Assembly: GCA_003134655.1 (NCBI GenBank)
Contig: PLBY01000161.1
Coordinates: 230,900 to 294,899 of the forward strand
Direction of reading: 5' to 3'
Length of the DNA stretch: 64,000 nucleotides
DNA from: Acidobacteriaceae bacterium
Lineage (GTDB): Bacteria; Acidobacteriota; Terriglobia; Terriglobales; Acidobacteriaceae
Shown here: in pieces, positions 15,248 to 23,864 of the stretch
Position numbering within the stretch: position 1 is the stretch's first letter
Layout of the letters: every line of letters begins with the position of its first letter
Program-made: the position numbers and the translations under genes
Notes under the pieces: generated by a model
Told to the model about the DNA's origin: nothing
Database searches by the model: none
What the model saw: only the letters and a program-made list of their open reading frames with translations

Positions 15248-15324
15248 TGGGGAACTGCTCCGGGCAAGCGCCAAGGATGGGAAAAGCAAAGTGTAACACC
15301 AGAGGTTGGGAGTCCGATGTCACG

Positions 15325-16287
15325 TTACGGCGCTTGATACCGGTTCTCGCGGTAGATGCGCGTGAACAGAATCGCGACGATCCCGAGCACGATGGGAGTA
15401 AAGACACTGGCTTCGGGGCCGACGCTGCCGCCAGTGAGCCAGTTTGGTCCGTTGAAAGTCGAGCCGAACAGATTGTGATAGGGCGGGATGCCGCTGTCGG
15501 GTACGCCGTAGAAGAACGTCTGGCCCCAATCCCATCCGGCATGAAATCCGACGGCCCACCACAGATTGCCGGTGCGGCACAGGAACAAGCAAAACAACAA
15601 GCCGAAGAGCACGACCGAGAACAGACCGAACCTGGTCTCTCCAGGATTGCTTTTGTGAGCCAGGCCGAACAGGCACGAAAGCAGAATTGCGGTGGGCCAG
15701 AATCCCACGCCCGTGGTGAGCGTGTATTGCAGGTATCCGCGGAAGGAAAACTCTTCGGCGAGGCCGACGATCACGAACGTCGCGCCCCATGCAGCCGTCG
15801 CGGATACGATCGTGCTGCCGTGAATCGCCAGGCCGGTGAGGTGGAAGCCGTGAAACGCGAAGATTCCCAGCAGGCTGCTGCTGATCGAGAGGAATCCAGC
15901 CAGGATGCCTATCCAGAGGTCTTTGCGAAGTGCGAAGCGGGCGGGTAAGCCGTACTGGCCGTATTTGCGGCGTTCGATGCGCGCCATGATGAGCGCCGCA
16001 ATCGACGGAATGACGAACAGCGCTCCCTCGGTAATGCTGAGTCCCAGAGGAGTGAGGCCGGAGACGGCAACTAGTGACTGATCGCCGCCTTTGCTCAGTA
16101 CGCGCATCAACACGAACGGGATCGTGAAGACAATCCCAATGACAGCGACCAATGCCAGGAAGATCAGAACGCGCCAGCCGGCGCGAATGCCGTTGGGCCC
16201 GCGGAAGATCGTGTTCGGAACTGGGGATGGAGTTGGAGCGGGCAGAGTGGGAGGTTCCGTCGTTGGGGGGATTTCCTGATCGGGCAT
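15325..16287 (-). CDS. CPBP family intramembrane metalloprotease
   Basis: The 320-residue product has a Pro-rich cytosolic N-terminus (1-30) and about eight membrane helices. The three CPBP motifs are all present: EEFSFRGYLQ (motif 1, about residues 180-190), a lone His in LAHKSNP (about 212), and NLWWAVGFHAGWDWGQTF (motif 3, FHAxWD, about 245-260). In Rce1/CPBP enzymes these Glu and His residues bind zinc or activate water for proteolysis within the membrane. The target is unknown; many bacterial members act on prenylated or bacteriocin-like peptides, and none is adjacent. Confidence 0.9.
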   Translation of the reverse strand: MPDQEIPPTTEPPTLPAPTPSPVPNTIFRGPNGIRAGWRVLIFLALVAVIGIVFTIPFVLMRVLSKGGDQSLVAVSGLTPLGLSITEGALFVIPSIAALIMARIERRKYGQYGLPARFALRKDLWIGILAGFLSISSSLLGIFAFHGFHLTGLAIHGSTIVSATAAWGATFVIVGLAEEFSFRGYLQYTLTTGVGFWPTAILLSCLFGLAHKSNPGETRFGLFSVVLFGLLFCLFLCRTGNLWWAVGFHAGWDWGQTFFYGVPDSGIPPYHNLFGSTFNGPNWLTGGSVGPEASVFTPIVLGIVAILFTRIYRENRYQAP

Positions 16288-16362
16288 TCTTGCCTCGCCT
16301 TCAGAACGTCAGAATCATTCTACCGATGCTACGAAATTGGTCGAGAGGAAGTTCACGTCTCA

Positions 16363-16562
16363 GTCCCGGAGGGACATCCGAAAATAGCCCGGCGTTTCAA
16401 CGCCGGGTAGTCGCGGCGGAGGGGAACCGCGTCCCAGAGGAACGCCTGAAACGAGTTCGAGTTGGCTTGGTTTTCAATCGTGCCTACGGCACGAGATTCT
16501 GAATCTGCGGCTGCAACCCGCCAGTGAAACTGGCGGGCTATTGTCAGTGGTCCCTCCGGGAC
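16363..16562. repeat. 200-bp palindrome-rich element with 13-bp inverted ends
   Basis: The 310-base gap between the protease and the receptor is bounded by GTCCCGGAGGGAC (16363-16375) and its exact reverse complement GTCCCTCCGGGAC (16550-16562). Inside are three more hairpins: CCCGGCGTTTCAACGCCGGG, CGTGCCTACGGCACG and CCCGCCAGTGAAACTGGCGGG. There is no open frame. The architecture resembles a miniature non-autonomous element or a cluster of REP-like hairpins. Confidence 0.7.
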
Positions 16563-16598
16563 CTCACTCAACACTGCCGTGGTGCATCCCAGACACGT

Positions 16599-19500
16599 CT
16601 ACCAGTTCAGCTTGATGGCGAACTGGAATTGGCGCATGTCGTAGTCGGCAGTGGGCTGGCCCGCGTTGCAGGAGGAACTGCTGCAGAGCGGGCTCACGGC
16701 CGCCACGTTCACCTTGTTGGCGATATTGAACATGTCGGTAATCAGGTCCATGCTGAAGCGCTCGCCGAAGTTAACCCGCTTGGCCACGCGCAAGTCGTTG
16801 AACACCGTCCAGGGAGTGATTCCCGCGTTGCGCCCGAGGTTGCCGTCCAGCTGCAGCAGGGTGGGCGAAACACCCGACGCGACAAAGCCGTTGATGCAAG
16901 GCTCCTGCAGTGTGCCGGTCTTAGAATATTTGGACTTGTAGACGGTGCCGCACGCAGGATCGACCGTGGTGTTGGGCCGGCCCGTCAGAGAAGACAACTG
17001 AAGATTGTCGCCATTGCCGGTGACGATGTTGAAGGGACGTCCGGAAGACACATCGAGCAGCGGGGCGACGGTCCAGTCGCTAAAGAACTTGCCGACGAAG
17101 CCGTGACCACTGACCTTTCCACTCTGATACACGCCGCTGAGCACGAAGCGATGACGCTGGTCGAAGAGCGAAGTCGAGCGATCATATGCGAGGAAATAGC
17201 TGTCCTGCGGCGTCAGTGTGGATTGCAGGTCGGTGGAGTCGTCGATGGCATGCGACCAGGTATACGAAGCCAAGAACTCGTAGTGGTTGCTGAAGCGTTT
17301 GCGCAGGTTGACGGTGAGGCCGTTGTAGTTCGAGGTGCCGTTGGAGTAGTTGGCGTCCATGTCCCCGAAGGGGACGCAGCCGGTGTAGGTTGGGGGCGTC
17401 GGATTACAGTTGGCGTTGAACCCCTTCAGAGTTTGAATGAGTGTTACAGCTTGGCCAACGCAGCCGGGTTCCGCGACGGCGATCGATGGATTCAACCCAC
17501 CCGGCCGGAAGAAGTTCATCATCGCGGCGTCAACATATGGGAATGGGGAGGTTAAAGTCCCGCCCGGGTTGCACCCGCTGACAGTGAATGGGCTTGAGGG
17601 AGTTGGCTGACCTGCGGCAAGTGCATCGTAATAGGCCGCTTGGAAATTGGAGACCATCAAGTCGCCGCGAATGGTATTCGCGTTGATAGGACGGTTCAGA
17701 TGCCGTCCGAGGTTGAGGTTATAAGCGAGGCTAAGAGCGTAGCCGTGGCCGAGGTCGCGTTCCAGAGTGATGTTCGCTTGCTGCGAATATGCGTAGACGA
17801 AATTCTTGGACTGCGGATAGCCGAAGGGCTGGAATCCCAGTGGCAGAAAGGTTGGATTGCCTGAGGTCACGTCCAAGTAGTTCTGATTTAGGAATACGGA
17901 CTGGGGAAAGTTCAAAGACTGAAACTGCTGCTGGTTGGGCAGATAGCCGAGGTTGGCATTCGCCTGCGGAAATACCGATGGCGCGCAAGCCGGTTGGTTT
18001 TGCAATCCCTGAAAGATTGGAATCGCATTCAGGTTGCCGGGATTGCCCGCGCCCGTGCACGGTCCGGTACCGGCGAACGCCAACTGCCCGCTGGATGAAC
18101 CGTCGGAGGCGTCGCCGAGAAAGTATAGGCCGAGCAGCGGGTGGTCGTAGAACATGCCATACGACGCGCGCACAACCGTCTTGCCGTTGCCGCTCGGATC
18201 CCAAGCCATGCCGACCCGGGGCTGAATATTGTTCTTGTCGGTCTGAATTCCTTTTTGCAATCCCAGCAGGTTGTAGGCGGGCAGAGCCAGTCCTTGTGGC
18301 GGCTTGAACTTGGGAGGGATCTCCACGTCATAGCGGACGCCGTAATTCAGCGTTACGGTTGGACTGACACGCCACGAATCCTGCCAGAACGCGCCAATGG
18401 GAATGTTCTTGAACGAGTCGGTGGGACTGCCAATGCCCTGAATGAAGTCGCCCGGCAGACCTGCGCCATAGGACTGCACGGGGGAAAGGGATGGGAAATC
18501 GGGGAGCGCACCGGGGGCGGGGTTCACAAAACCCAAGGCAGCAGCACTGAAAGCGCCGAAATCGTACACGCCGCCATAGTTGACGGTGAAGGTCGCGGTG
18601 AGCGGAAGATAGTTGACGTCCCCGCCAAACTTCATATTGTGCCGGCCGACGGTCCAGGTGAAGTTGTCGGTGAACTGGTAGCGCTGCTCCACGCGCTGAA
18701 TGTACGAGTAGGGCTCGCGGCCAAAATACGCGAAGCCGGGTATATTCACGGCTGGATCGGCGCCGCCGGGAATCTTCGTGTTGTAGAAGTAGGAAAGTCC
18801 GCGGCGGGCGTACTGGAACCGGAATTCATTCACCTTGCTGCTGCCGATCGTCCAGGTGTCCTGCAAAGCTCCGGCTACATCACGGTAAGTCTGTTGGGAA
18901 GTCCGCGAGTAGGCATTCTGTCCGGCGGGTTGGTCCTGGCCGCTGACTTCGATGCCGGTGACAGTGCTGGGGCTGACGTTTCCGCGCAGAGTCAGACGGT
19001 TGTTGTTGTTGAAGTTGTGATCGATGCGCAGGGAGTAGAGACTGGTGCCTTCGAACACCGGGAAGTTGCCGATTTGTGACGACAGTGTCTGGTAGGAGCC
19101 CGGAACAAAGCAGCTTCCGGGAGTGGTGCAACTGGTGGGAAAACCGCCGAGTCCGGGGAAGCCGCCGGTCAAACCAACTGGCCACGCGCCATTCACTGCC
19201 ATGCCGGAAGACGCACCGATAAGACCGGCATAGGTGCCGACCTCCTGCGCGTAGGCTGGATTGGTTGCCGCAGTGGTCGCAACGGCAGGGTTGCTCAGAA
19301 AAGACGCCTGGTCGGGTGTTAGCGGCAGGATTACGCTGTTCGGGGGAGCAAGGAAATATGCGGAAGCGTCGAAGGGACTGAGCCCGAAACAGGTCTGGCC
19401 GCCGCTGGTCGAGCAGTCTTGCCCGATCGAGGAAAATCCCGTCTCGTGACGCCGCGTGATCTCATAGGCGAAGTAGAAGAACGTCTTGTCCTTCTTGATC

Positions 19501-20366
19501 GCACCGCCGAAAGCAACGCCGGCTTGCACTCGCGTATAAGCCGGGTTAGGAACCGTGCTGAAGGGATTCACGGCCTGCAGGTTGCGATCGCGCAGGAAGC
19601 CGAAGACGTCGCCGTGGAAGGCGTTCGTTCCCGAGCGCGTGATGATATTGACCACGCCACCCGAGGCGCGTCCATACTCGGCGGCGTAGCTGTTGGTGAT
19701 GATCTGAAATTCCTGCACGGCCTCCTGTGAAACCGTGGAGCGCACGCCGTTGGTCGAGTTGTCGGTGGCGTCGGCGCCGTCCACGTTGACGAGGTTGGAG
19801 CGCGCGCGCTGGCCGCTCATGTTGAGGCCCGAAGTAGGCGCAGCGCCGGTGTTGGGCGCGTTGTCGCGCACGACCTGCGAATCGGTGAGCGTGAAGTTGA
19901 TGTAGTTGCGGCCGTTGATGGGAAGATTGTCAATCCGCCGCTGGCCTATGGTATCGGTGGTCGAACTGCGAGAGGTCTCTACTAGTTCCGCTTGCGAAGT
20001 GACTTCGACAATCTCCTTGCCTCCTGAGACCGACAGCGTAACGGGAAGTTCCACGAGCCCGCCGACCGTGACGCCGACGTCGGTGTTCGTGACCTTGGTG
20101 AACCCAGTGGCTTCCACGGTCACCGAATAGTTGCCCGGCGGTAGCAGTTGCGCGCTGTAGCCGCCTTGTCCGTCGCTCGTCGCGGTGCGCTCCAGGCCCT
20201 TTGCGACGTCCCGCACGGTGACCGTCGCATTGGTGACCAGACTGCCTTTCGCATCTTTCACGGTGACATGCAGATCGCCCGTGGCAGCGCCACCTTGACC
20301 AAAGCAAATGGCTGAGAGCAGCAGGACGAGGCACGACATGGAGACAGATTTGACGGTGCGGATCAT
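16599..20366 (-). CDS. Oar-like TonB-dependent outer-membrane receptor
   Basis: The roughly 1,255-residue product has a signal peptide (IRTVKSVSMSCLVLLLSAIC then FGQGG), a carboxypeptidase-regulatory-like beta-sandwich (about residues 30-115: VTVKDAKGSLVTNATVTVRD), a plug domain (about 130-235, with RRIDNLPINGRNYINFTL and YAAEYGRASGGVVNIITRSG) and a long outer-membrane barrel ending in the aromatic strand FQFAIKLNW. The order matches Oar-type receptors of Acidobacteriota and Myxococcota, which take up large or complex substrates. AAGGGAGAA precedes the ATG at 20366, chosen over an upstream in-frame ATG. No TonB/ExbBD genes are adjacent; the substrate is unknown. Confidence 0.93.
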   Translation of the reverse strand: MIRTVKSVSMSCLVLLLSAICFGQGGAATGDLHVTVKDAKGSLVTNATVTVRDVAKGLERTATSDGQGGYSAQLLPPGNYSVTVEATGFTKVTNTDVGVTVGGLVELPVTLSVSGGKEIVEVTSQAELVETSRSSTTDTIGQRRIDNLPINGRNYINFTLTDSQVVRDNAPNTGAAPTSGLNMSGQRARSNLVNVDGADATDNSTNGVRSTVSQEAVQEFQIITNSYAAEYGRASGGVVNIITRSGTNAFHGDVFGFLRDRNLQAVNPFSTVPNPAYTRVQAGVAFGGAIKKDKTFFYFAYEITRRHETGFSSIGQDCSTSGGQTCFGLSPFDASAYFLAPPNSVILPLTPDQASFLSNPAVATTAATNPAYAQEVGTYAGLIGASSGMAVNGAWPVGLTGGFPGLGGFPTSCTTPGSCFVPGSYQTLSSQIGNFPVFEGTSLYSLRIDHNFNNNNRLTLRGNVSPSTVTGIEVSGQDQPAGQNAYSRTSQQTYRDVAGALQDTWTIGSSKVNEFRFQYARRGLSYFYNTKIPGGADPAVNIPGFAYFGREPYSYIQRVEQRYQFTDNFTWTVGRHNMKFGGDVNYLPLTATFTVNYGGVYDFGAFSAAALGFVNPAPGALPDFPSLSPVQSYGAGLPGDFIQGIGSPTDSFKNIPIGAFWQDSWRVSPTVTLNYGVRYDVEIPPKFKPPQGLALPAYNLLGLQKGIQTDKNNIQPRVGMAWDPSGNGKTVVRASYGMFYDHPLLGLYFLGDASDGSSSGQLAFAGTGPCTGAGNPGNLNAIPIFQGLQNQPACAPSVFPQANANLGYLPNQQQFQSLNFPQSVFLNQNYLDVTSGNPTFLPLGFQPFGYPQSKNFVYAYSQQANITLERDLGHGYALSLAYNLNLGRHLNRPINANTIRGDLMVSNFQAAYYDALAAGQPTPSSPFTVSGCNPGGTLTSPFPYVDAAMMNFFRPGGLNPSIAVAEPGCVGQAVTLIQTLKGFNANCNPTPPTYTGCVPFGDMDANYSNGTSNYNGLTVNLRKRFSNHYEFLASYTWSHAIDDSTDLQSTLTPQDSYFLAYDRSTSLFDQRHRFVLSGVYQSGKVSGHGFVGKFFSDWTVAPLLDVSSGRPFNIVTGNGDNLQLSSLTGRPNTTVDPACGTVYKSKYSKTGTLQEPCINGFVASGVSPTLLQLDGNLGRNAGITPWTVFNDLRVAKRVNFGERFSMDLITDMFNIANKVNVAAVSPLCSSSSCNAGQPTADYDMRQFQFAIKLNW

Positions 20367-20630
20367 AAGGTTCTCCCTTGAGCTCGCGAAGGCGAGCAGA
20401 CGGCGGGAACGGTTCCCACGGCAGATTGCCGATGTATTCACGAAATCGATTGGAAAAGCTTTAACGCCCGCTGGTTTTTATAACAGAACGGCACCCGAAA
20501 ACAAGTAAGGAATCAGGAACGCTTTCGTTTCCGAGTTACTCCCGTAAGTTTCTTGAACACTTCCAGCCCACAGGCGGGTACAGCAAAACAGCTGTTGACT
20601 GTCAACTGTAAGGGGCGCGTGGGATCAGAA

Positions 20631-21170
20631 TCACAATGTAGCTGCAATGCGAACTGGAACTGCCGGGTTTTGCAGCCTGCCCAGCAACATGGCGGAGCCA
20701 TTCAACCGCTCGTAGCCGTGCAGGATGGGCGTCGCGGCTAGGCCGGAGTTCGGCCAAGCCAGAGCGATATAGATTCTCACGAGCGCGAACGCCGCGTTGC
20801 GGCGTAGCAGGAGTGCGTTGTCCACCAGTTGGCGTGCGGCTTCTGAGGTCTGAGGATTGGCTGCGGGTAGGGCGCTTTGTCCCATGAGAACCAGGACTGC
20901 CGCGTTTCTTCCCGCCGTCTGAACGTACGCGGCCATGGCGCGCAGCCGCTGCCGCCGCACCACGCGAAACTCGGACGCGGGCAAGCGGCGGCGCAGGTAA
21001 TCGTCTTCCGCGGGGTTGATCAGGTTGCGGAAGGCCGCCACGTCAATGGGCTGAATCTTGCCGGCCAGACTGGCGCCTTCGGAAACCTGAAGGCTTCGTG
21101 AGACCGTAATGCCCAGAATGAAGATCAGCGCGAGTGCCGCGACGATAACGAGAATAATAGCGAGTGTCAT
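20631..21170 (-). CDS. Membrane-anchored hypothetical protein, second gene of a pair
   Basis: The 179-residue product has one N-terminal membrane helix (MTLAIILVIVAALALIFIL) and a helical, Arg/Ala-rich domain (YLRRRLPASEFRVVRRQRLR, then AARQLVDNALLLRRNAAFAL). I recognise no named domain. Its ATG overlaps the stop of the upstream membrane protein gene by four bases (ATGA), so the two are translationally coupled and probably form one complex. The open frame runs further upstream, but that part is the shadow of the neighbour gene. Confidence 0.75.
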   Translation of the reverse strand: MTLAIILVIVAALALIFILGITVSRSLQVSEGASLAGKIQPIDVAAFRNLINPAEDDYLRRRLPASEFRVVRRQRLRAMAAYVQTAGRNAAVLVLMGQSALPAANPQTSEAARQLVDNALLLRRNAAFALVRIYIALAWPNSGLAATPILHGYERLNGSAMLLGRLQNPAVPVRIAATL

Positions 21171-21937
21171 TGGTGTACCAGACGCTCCAGTTCCCGGTTC
21201 CAGACGTCGAGATTGTTCTCCGGCAACGGAACCACAGGCTTTGTCGCAACCTCTCGGGGGACAAGTAGGTAGTAGAACCAAATCAGCACGGCGATGTGGG
21301 AACTCGCCATGCCGACGAAGTCGAGGATGACTCGCCTCTCCGCTGGCAGTCCCGCGTTTGCTGCCACGGCCCAAACTGCGAGATGAGTACAGGAAGAGAT
21401 TGCCAAGCCGAGCGCGATTCCGAGGACAGGCCTCGCAGGTCGAAGCCTGAAGTAGGCCGAAAATACGAAGATGAAGAGCAGGAGACCAGATGCAATAAAC
21501 CCGATCGTCTGTTCCAACAGATGCGCTCCAGAGACGATCCCAAAAAGACTGTCTTTCGGAGCATAGGCCGCGGCCAACGCGGCCGCCAGCACTAAGGCGA
21601 TTCCTACGCCGCGAATCAGAAGCCTGCCGAGACGGACCAGGGAATCGTAGGAACCGAAAACCCGCGCGAATATCTCCGCGACCAGAGCAAATTTCAGCGG
21701 TCCTTCGATCAGTAGACTCGCCCAATCTACGCGCCAAAAATTCTCAGCCGTGATGGATGGCGCCACATCGGCGATGTAAAGCGCGAACTGGCCGAGCGAA
21801 CTGAACACTGCGAAGGCAAAGAACGCGGGGAAAGCCTTGTGTAGCCCTTTCCTCCAAATCAGGAGGGCGAGGGCCAAGAGAAGGACGTTTGGCGCGAGCC
21901 AAAGGTAATGCCAGAGAAATGAGTGCGCCTGCAGCAT
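21167..21937 (-). CDS. Seven-helix membrane protein, first gene of a pair
   Basis: The 256-residue product has about seven membrane helices (near residues 10-28, 35-55, 72-92, 103-123, 135-160, 170-192 and 208-230) and a short polar tail (NNLDVWNRELERLVHQ). It begins MLQAHSFLWHYLWLAPNVLL with no cleavable signal. The layout resembles the 7TM sensor-input modules common in Acidobacteriota, here without a fused output domain. The downstream gene starts inside its stop codon. The role is unknown; a sensor or channel is conceivable. Confidence 0.75.
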   Translation of the reverse strand: MLQAHSFLWHYLWLAPNVLLLALALLIWRKGLHKAFPAFFAFAVFSSLGQFALYIADVAPSITAENFWRVDWASLLIEGPLKFALVAEIFARVFGSYDSLVRLGRLLIRGVGIALVLAAALAAAYAPKDSLFGIVSGAHLLEQTIGFIASGLLLFIFVFSAYFRLRPARPVLGIALGLAISSCTHLAVWAVAANAGLPAERRVILDFVGMASSHIAVLIWFYYLLVPREVATKPVVPLPENNLDVWNRELERLVHQ

Positions 21938-22029
21938 GACGGTAGCAAAGCACTATACCGCGACGCGCTGCAGGCGGCAATGTCGGCAGCACTCTTGTTC
22001 TGTTTTCGTAAGGAAAGAGAGATCTCAGT

Positions 22030-22155
22030 TTACGGCTTGCATAATGTGTTACCACAGTTCGTAGAGGTAGGTCCGTCGGCCCGAACTACGGTTGGAACCA
22101 CCAAAGTGTTGAGAAACAGGACGGCTGCTCCGAGGATTAGTAGCATGCGTTTCAC
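22030..22155 (-). CDS. 41-residue secreted peptide
   Basis: The GTG at 22155 has AAGGAG 8 bases upstream and opens a 41-codon frame. VKRMLLILGAAVLFLNTLVV is a signal-like hydrophobic segment ending VVRADGP, and the mature end is about 15 residues with two cysteines (STNCGNTLCKP). It sits alone between divergent genes. A proper ribosome binding site, a plausible signal peptide and a cysteine pair able to form a disulphide argue for a genuine small exported peptide. Function unknown; a signalling, metal-binding or bacteriocin-like role is speculation. Confidence 0.65.
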   Translation of the reverse strand: MKRMLLILGAAVLFLNTLVVPTVVRADGPTSTNCGNTLCKP

Positions 22156-22260
22156 GGTGTTTTCTCCTTGTGACTGCGAATTGGACCGTGATAATTTCAT
22201 GGCGCAATCGCAGGCGCAATGGAGGTTGCAAACCTTTGAGCGTTCGGAATTCGTAACAAG

Positions 22261-22683
22261 ATGACGCTGAAATCTGCTCTTCAGGACGTGAAAGAGACCA
22301 CTCTGGCGGCTGTCTCGGGGCTGCTGGGGAAATTGGCCTATCTGGCGTCCTTGCGCCATGCCCGCGGCCGCTACGAACACTGGGGGATGGAATTGATCCA
22401 CGGGCCGGAGGGGTCCGAGCGGGCCTTGAAGACGGCCCATGCCGAGATTGTGGCTGGGGTTTTACGGACGCCGCTGGCGTCGCTGGTCGAGGATCTGGAT
22501 GAATCCAGCCGGGGCAGCGGGGTTGCTGCTCAGGCCTATGTCGAGGGGATGCGCGATCATCTCGAGGATCTGCTGCCGGGCGAGCGCCTGGATTCTCCGG
22601 CCGCCTCTCACCTTAGTTCAGTGCTGCTGGCCCTTTCGAGCCTGGAGAGGAATCGAGGGCGTGCCACTCGGTCAATTTCATAG
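22261..22683 (+). CDS. Conserved hypothetical helical protein
   Basis: The 140-residue product is soluble and largely helical: MTLKSALQDVKETTLAAVSG, then LLGKLAYLASLRHARGRYEH, WGMELIHGPEGSERALKTAH and HLSSVLLALSSLERNRGRAT. It has no signal peptide and no motif I can name. The 3' end overlaps the XRE-regulator gene on the other strand by 71 bases, and both frames have protein-like composition there. The ATG directly follows a stretch without a clear Shine-Dalgarno. I consider it a lineage-specific conserved protein. Confidence 0.7.
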   Translation: MTLKSALQDVKETTLAAVSGLLGKLAYLASLRHARGRYEHWGMELIHGPEGSERALKTAHAEIVAGVLRTPLASLVEDLDESSRGSGVAAQAYVEGMRDHLEDLLPGERLDSPAASHLSSVLLALSSLERNRGRATRSIS

Positions 22684-23419
22684 CGACCCCCACAACCTGA
22701 CCCAGCACCTCTGCTTCCTGCGGGTGCCGCAGGATACGAACCGGAACGGGAGACAAGGGATGCGGTTGCAGAATAATCTCCTCGCGGCGCATGCTGCACC
22801 AGCAGCAGGTATGCCCCTCGCGAGTTTCTACAAAGTAGATGGGACGTTCGTACTCCGAGCGCCACGAGCCTTCCACCACTTTATTCCGGGCTTCGTCGAC
22901 CTGGATAAAGCTGCCGGGAGGCAGAATCGGGTACATGGTGAAATCTTGGGTGCCGACGTAACCATAAGTGAATTCGCTGTTGGCAAACTGCGCCAGGTAG
23001 GCGATGGGGACCAATCCCCATTGCTCCACCATGCGACCCAGGTTGGTGGTGCGGCGTTCGTCAAAGCCAGGATCCATGCGCACGGGAACCTGCACCGACG
23101 ACAGTCCGGCGAGCGCATCCGAAACGTGCGACTTCGGTGGAGACACCAAGCCGAGGTCGGTGGCCATATTGTTCAAGTCGACGCCGTACCACGACATTAG
23201 CTCGCGAATATCGCGGCGATAGATGACCGACAACGTGTAGAGTCGAAAAATGCTGGGCAGAATACCCTTGGTTTCGATGTCGGACAGTCGGCTGGGAGGA
23301 ATGGAAAATTCCTCGTTGCGATATTTGTCGGCGACGCGAGCGCTTGAGTTCTCGACGTCACGCATGGTGAGCCCGAGTTTCTCGCGCAGCGTGCGAAGGC
23401 TTTTTCCCGCCGGTAGCAT
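22613..23419 (-). CDS. XRE-family regulator with degenerate S24-like domain
   Basis: The 268-residue product has an N-terminal XRE helix-turn-helix (residues 5-72: LRTLREKLGLTMRDVENSSA, then IPPSRLSDIETKGILP). Its C-terminal domain (about 150-255) resembles the S24/LexA peptidase fold: TQDFTMYPILPPGSFIQVDE parallels the xxSMxPxLxxGD motif of those proteins, but the catalytic serine position is threonine, and no lysine stands at the dyad position in ERPIYFVETREG. Autocleavage is therefore unlikely, and the domain probably senses a ligand. The gene overlaps the convergent neighbour by 71 bases. GGAGGCGCACCC precedes the ATG. Confidence 0.82.
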   Translation of the reverse strand: MLPAGKSLRTLREKLGLTMRDVENSSARVADKYRNEEFSIPPSRLSDIETKGILPSIFRLYTLSVIYRRDIRELMSWYGVDLNNMATDLGLVSPPKSHVSDALAGLSSVQVPVRMDPGFDERRTTNLGRMVEQWGLVPIAYLAQFANSEFTYGYVGTQDFTMYPILPPGSFIQVDEARNKVVEGSWRSEYERPIYFVETREGHTCCWCSMRREEIILQPHPLSPVPVRILRHPQEAEVLGQVVGVAMKLTEWHALDSSPGSKGPAALN

Positions 23420-23864
23420 GGGTGCGCCTCCTAAGAAAGTGGGGGAATCATACCAAACACGGGACCACTTGTGACCAACGATTTGTGCAAAAATTTGAGC
23501 ACTGGTGTGTTGTTACGAAATCCGAACATGCGGAGGGCCTTGTCAGGCGCGCAGAATCGAAGGTTCGTTGCATTTGCCGATCTGAATCGAGCGCCGCTCC
23601 CGCGTTGTGGATTTCCTGTGCTTGTTCGGATTTCGTAACACGTCTGCTGCGAAGGCAATAGTTTCCCCGACTCCTCCCGGCTGGGGTTGGACGCTTTAGT
23701 TCTCACTAGCTTCTCTTCTCTCAAGAAATTCCCAGGAACTCAAGGATGACATTTGTCACGCTCGCCGCGTGATGGATGGCACTGGTGCGCTCGTTCTGCT
23801 TCCGCGATGATGCAATCACTGGACGGAAGCTCAGACGGCGCGAAACGCGCCGGGAGGACTGAAG

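Noticed and set aside
16524-19079. Long plus-strand frames opposite the TonB-dependent receptor
   Set aside because: Antisense shadows of a receptor with complete plug and barrel motifs.
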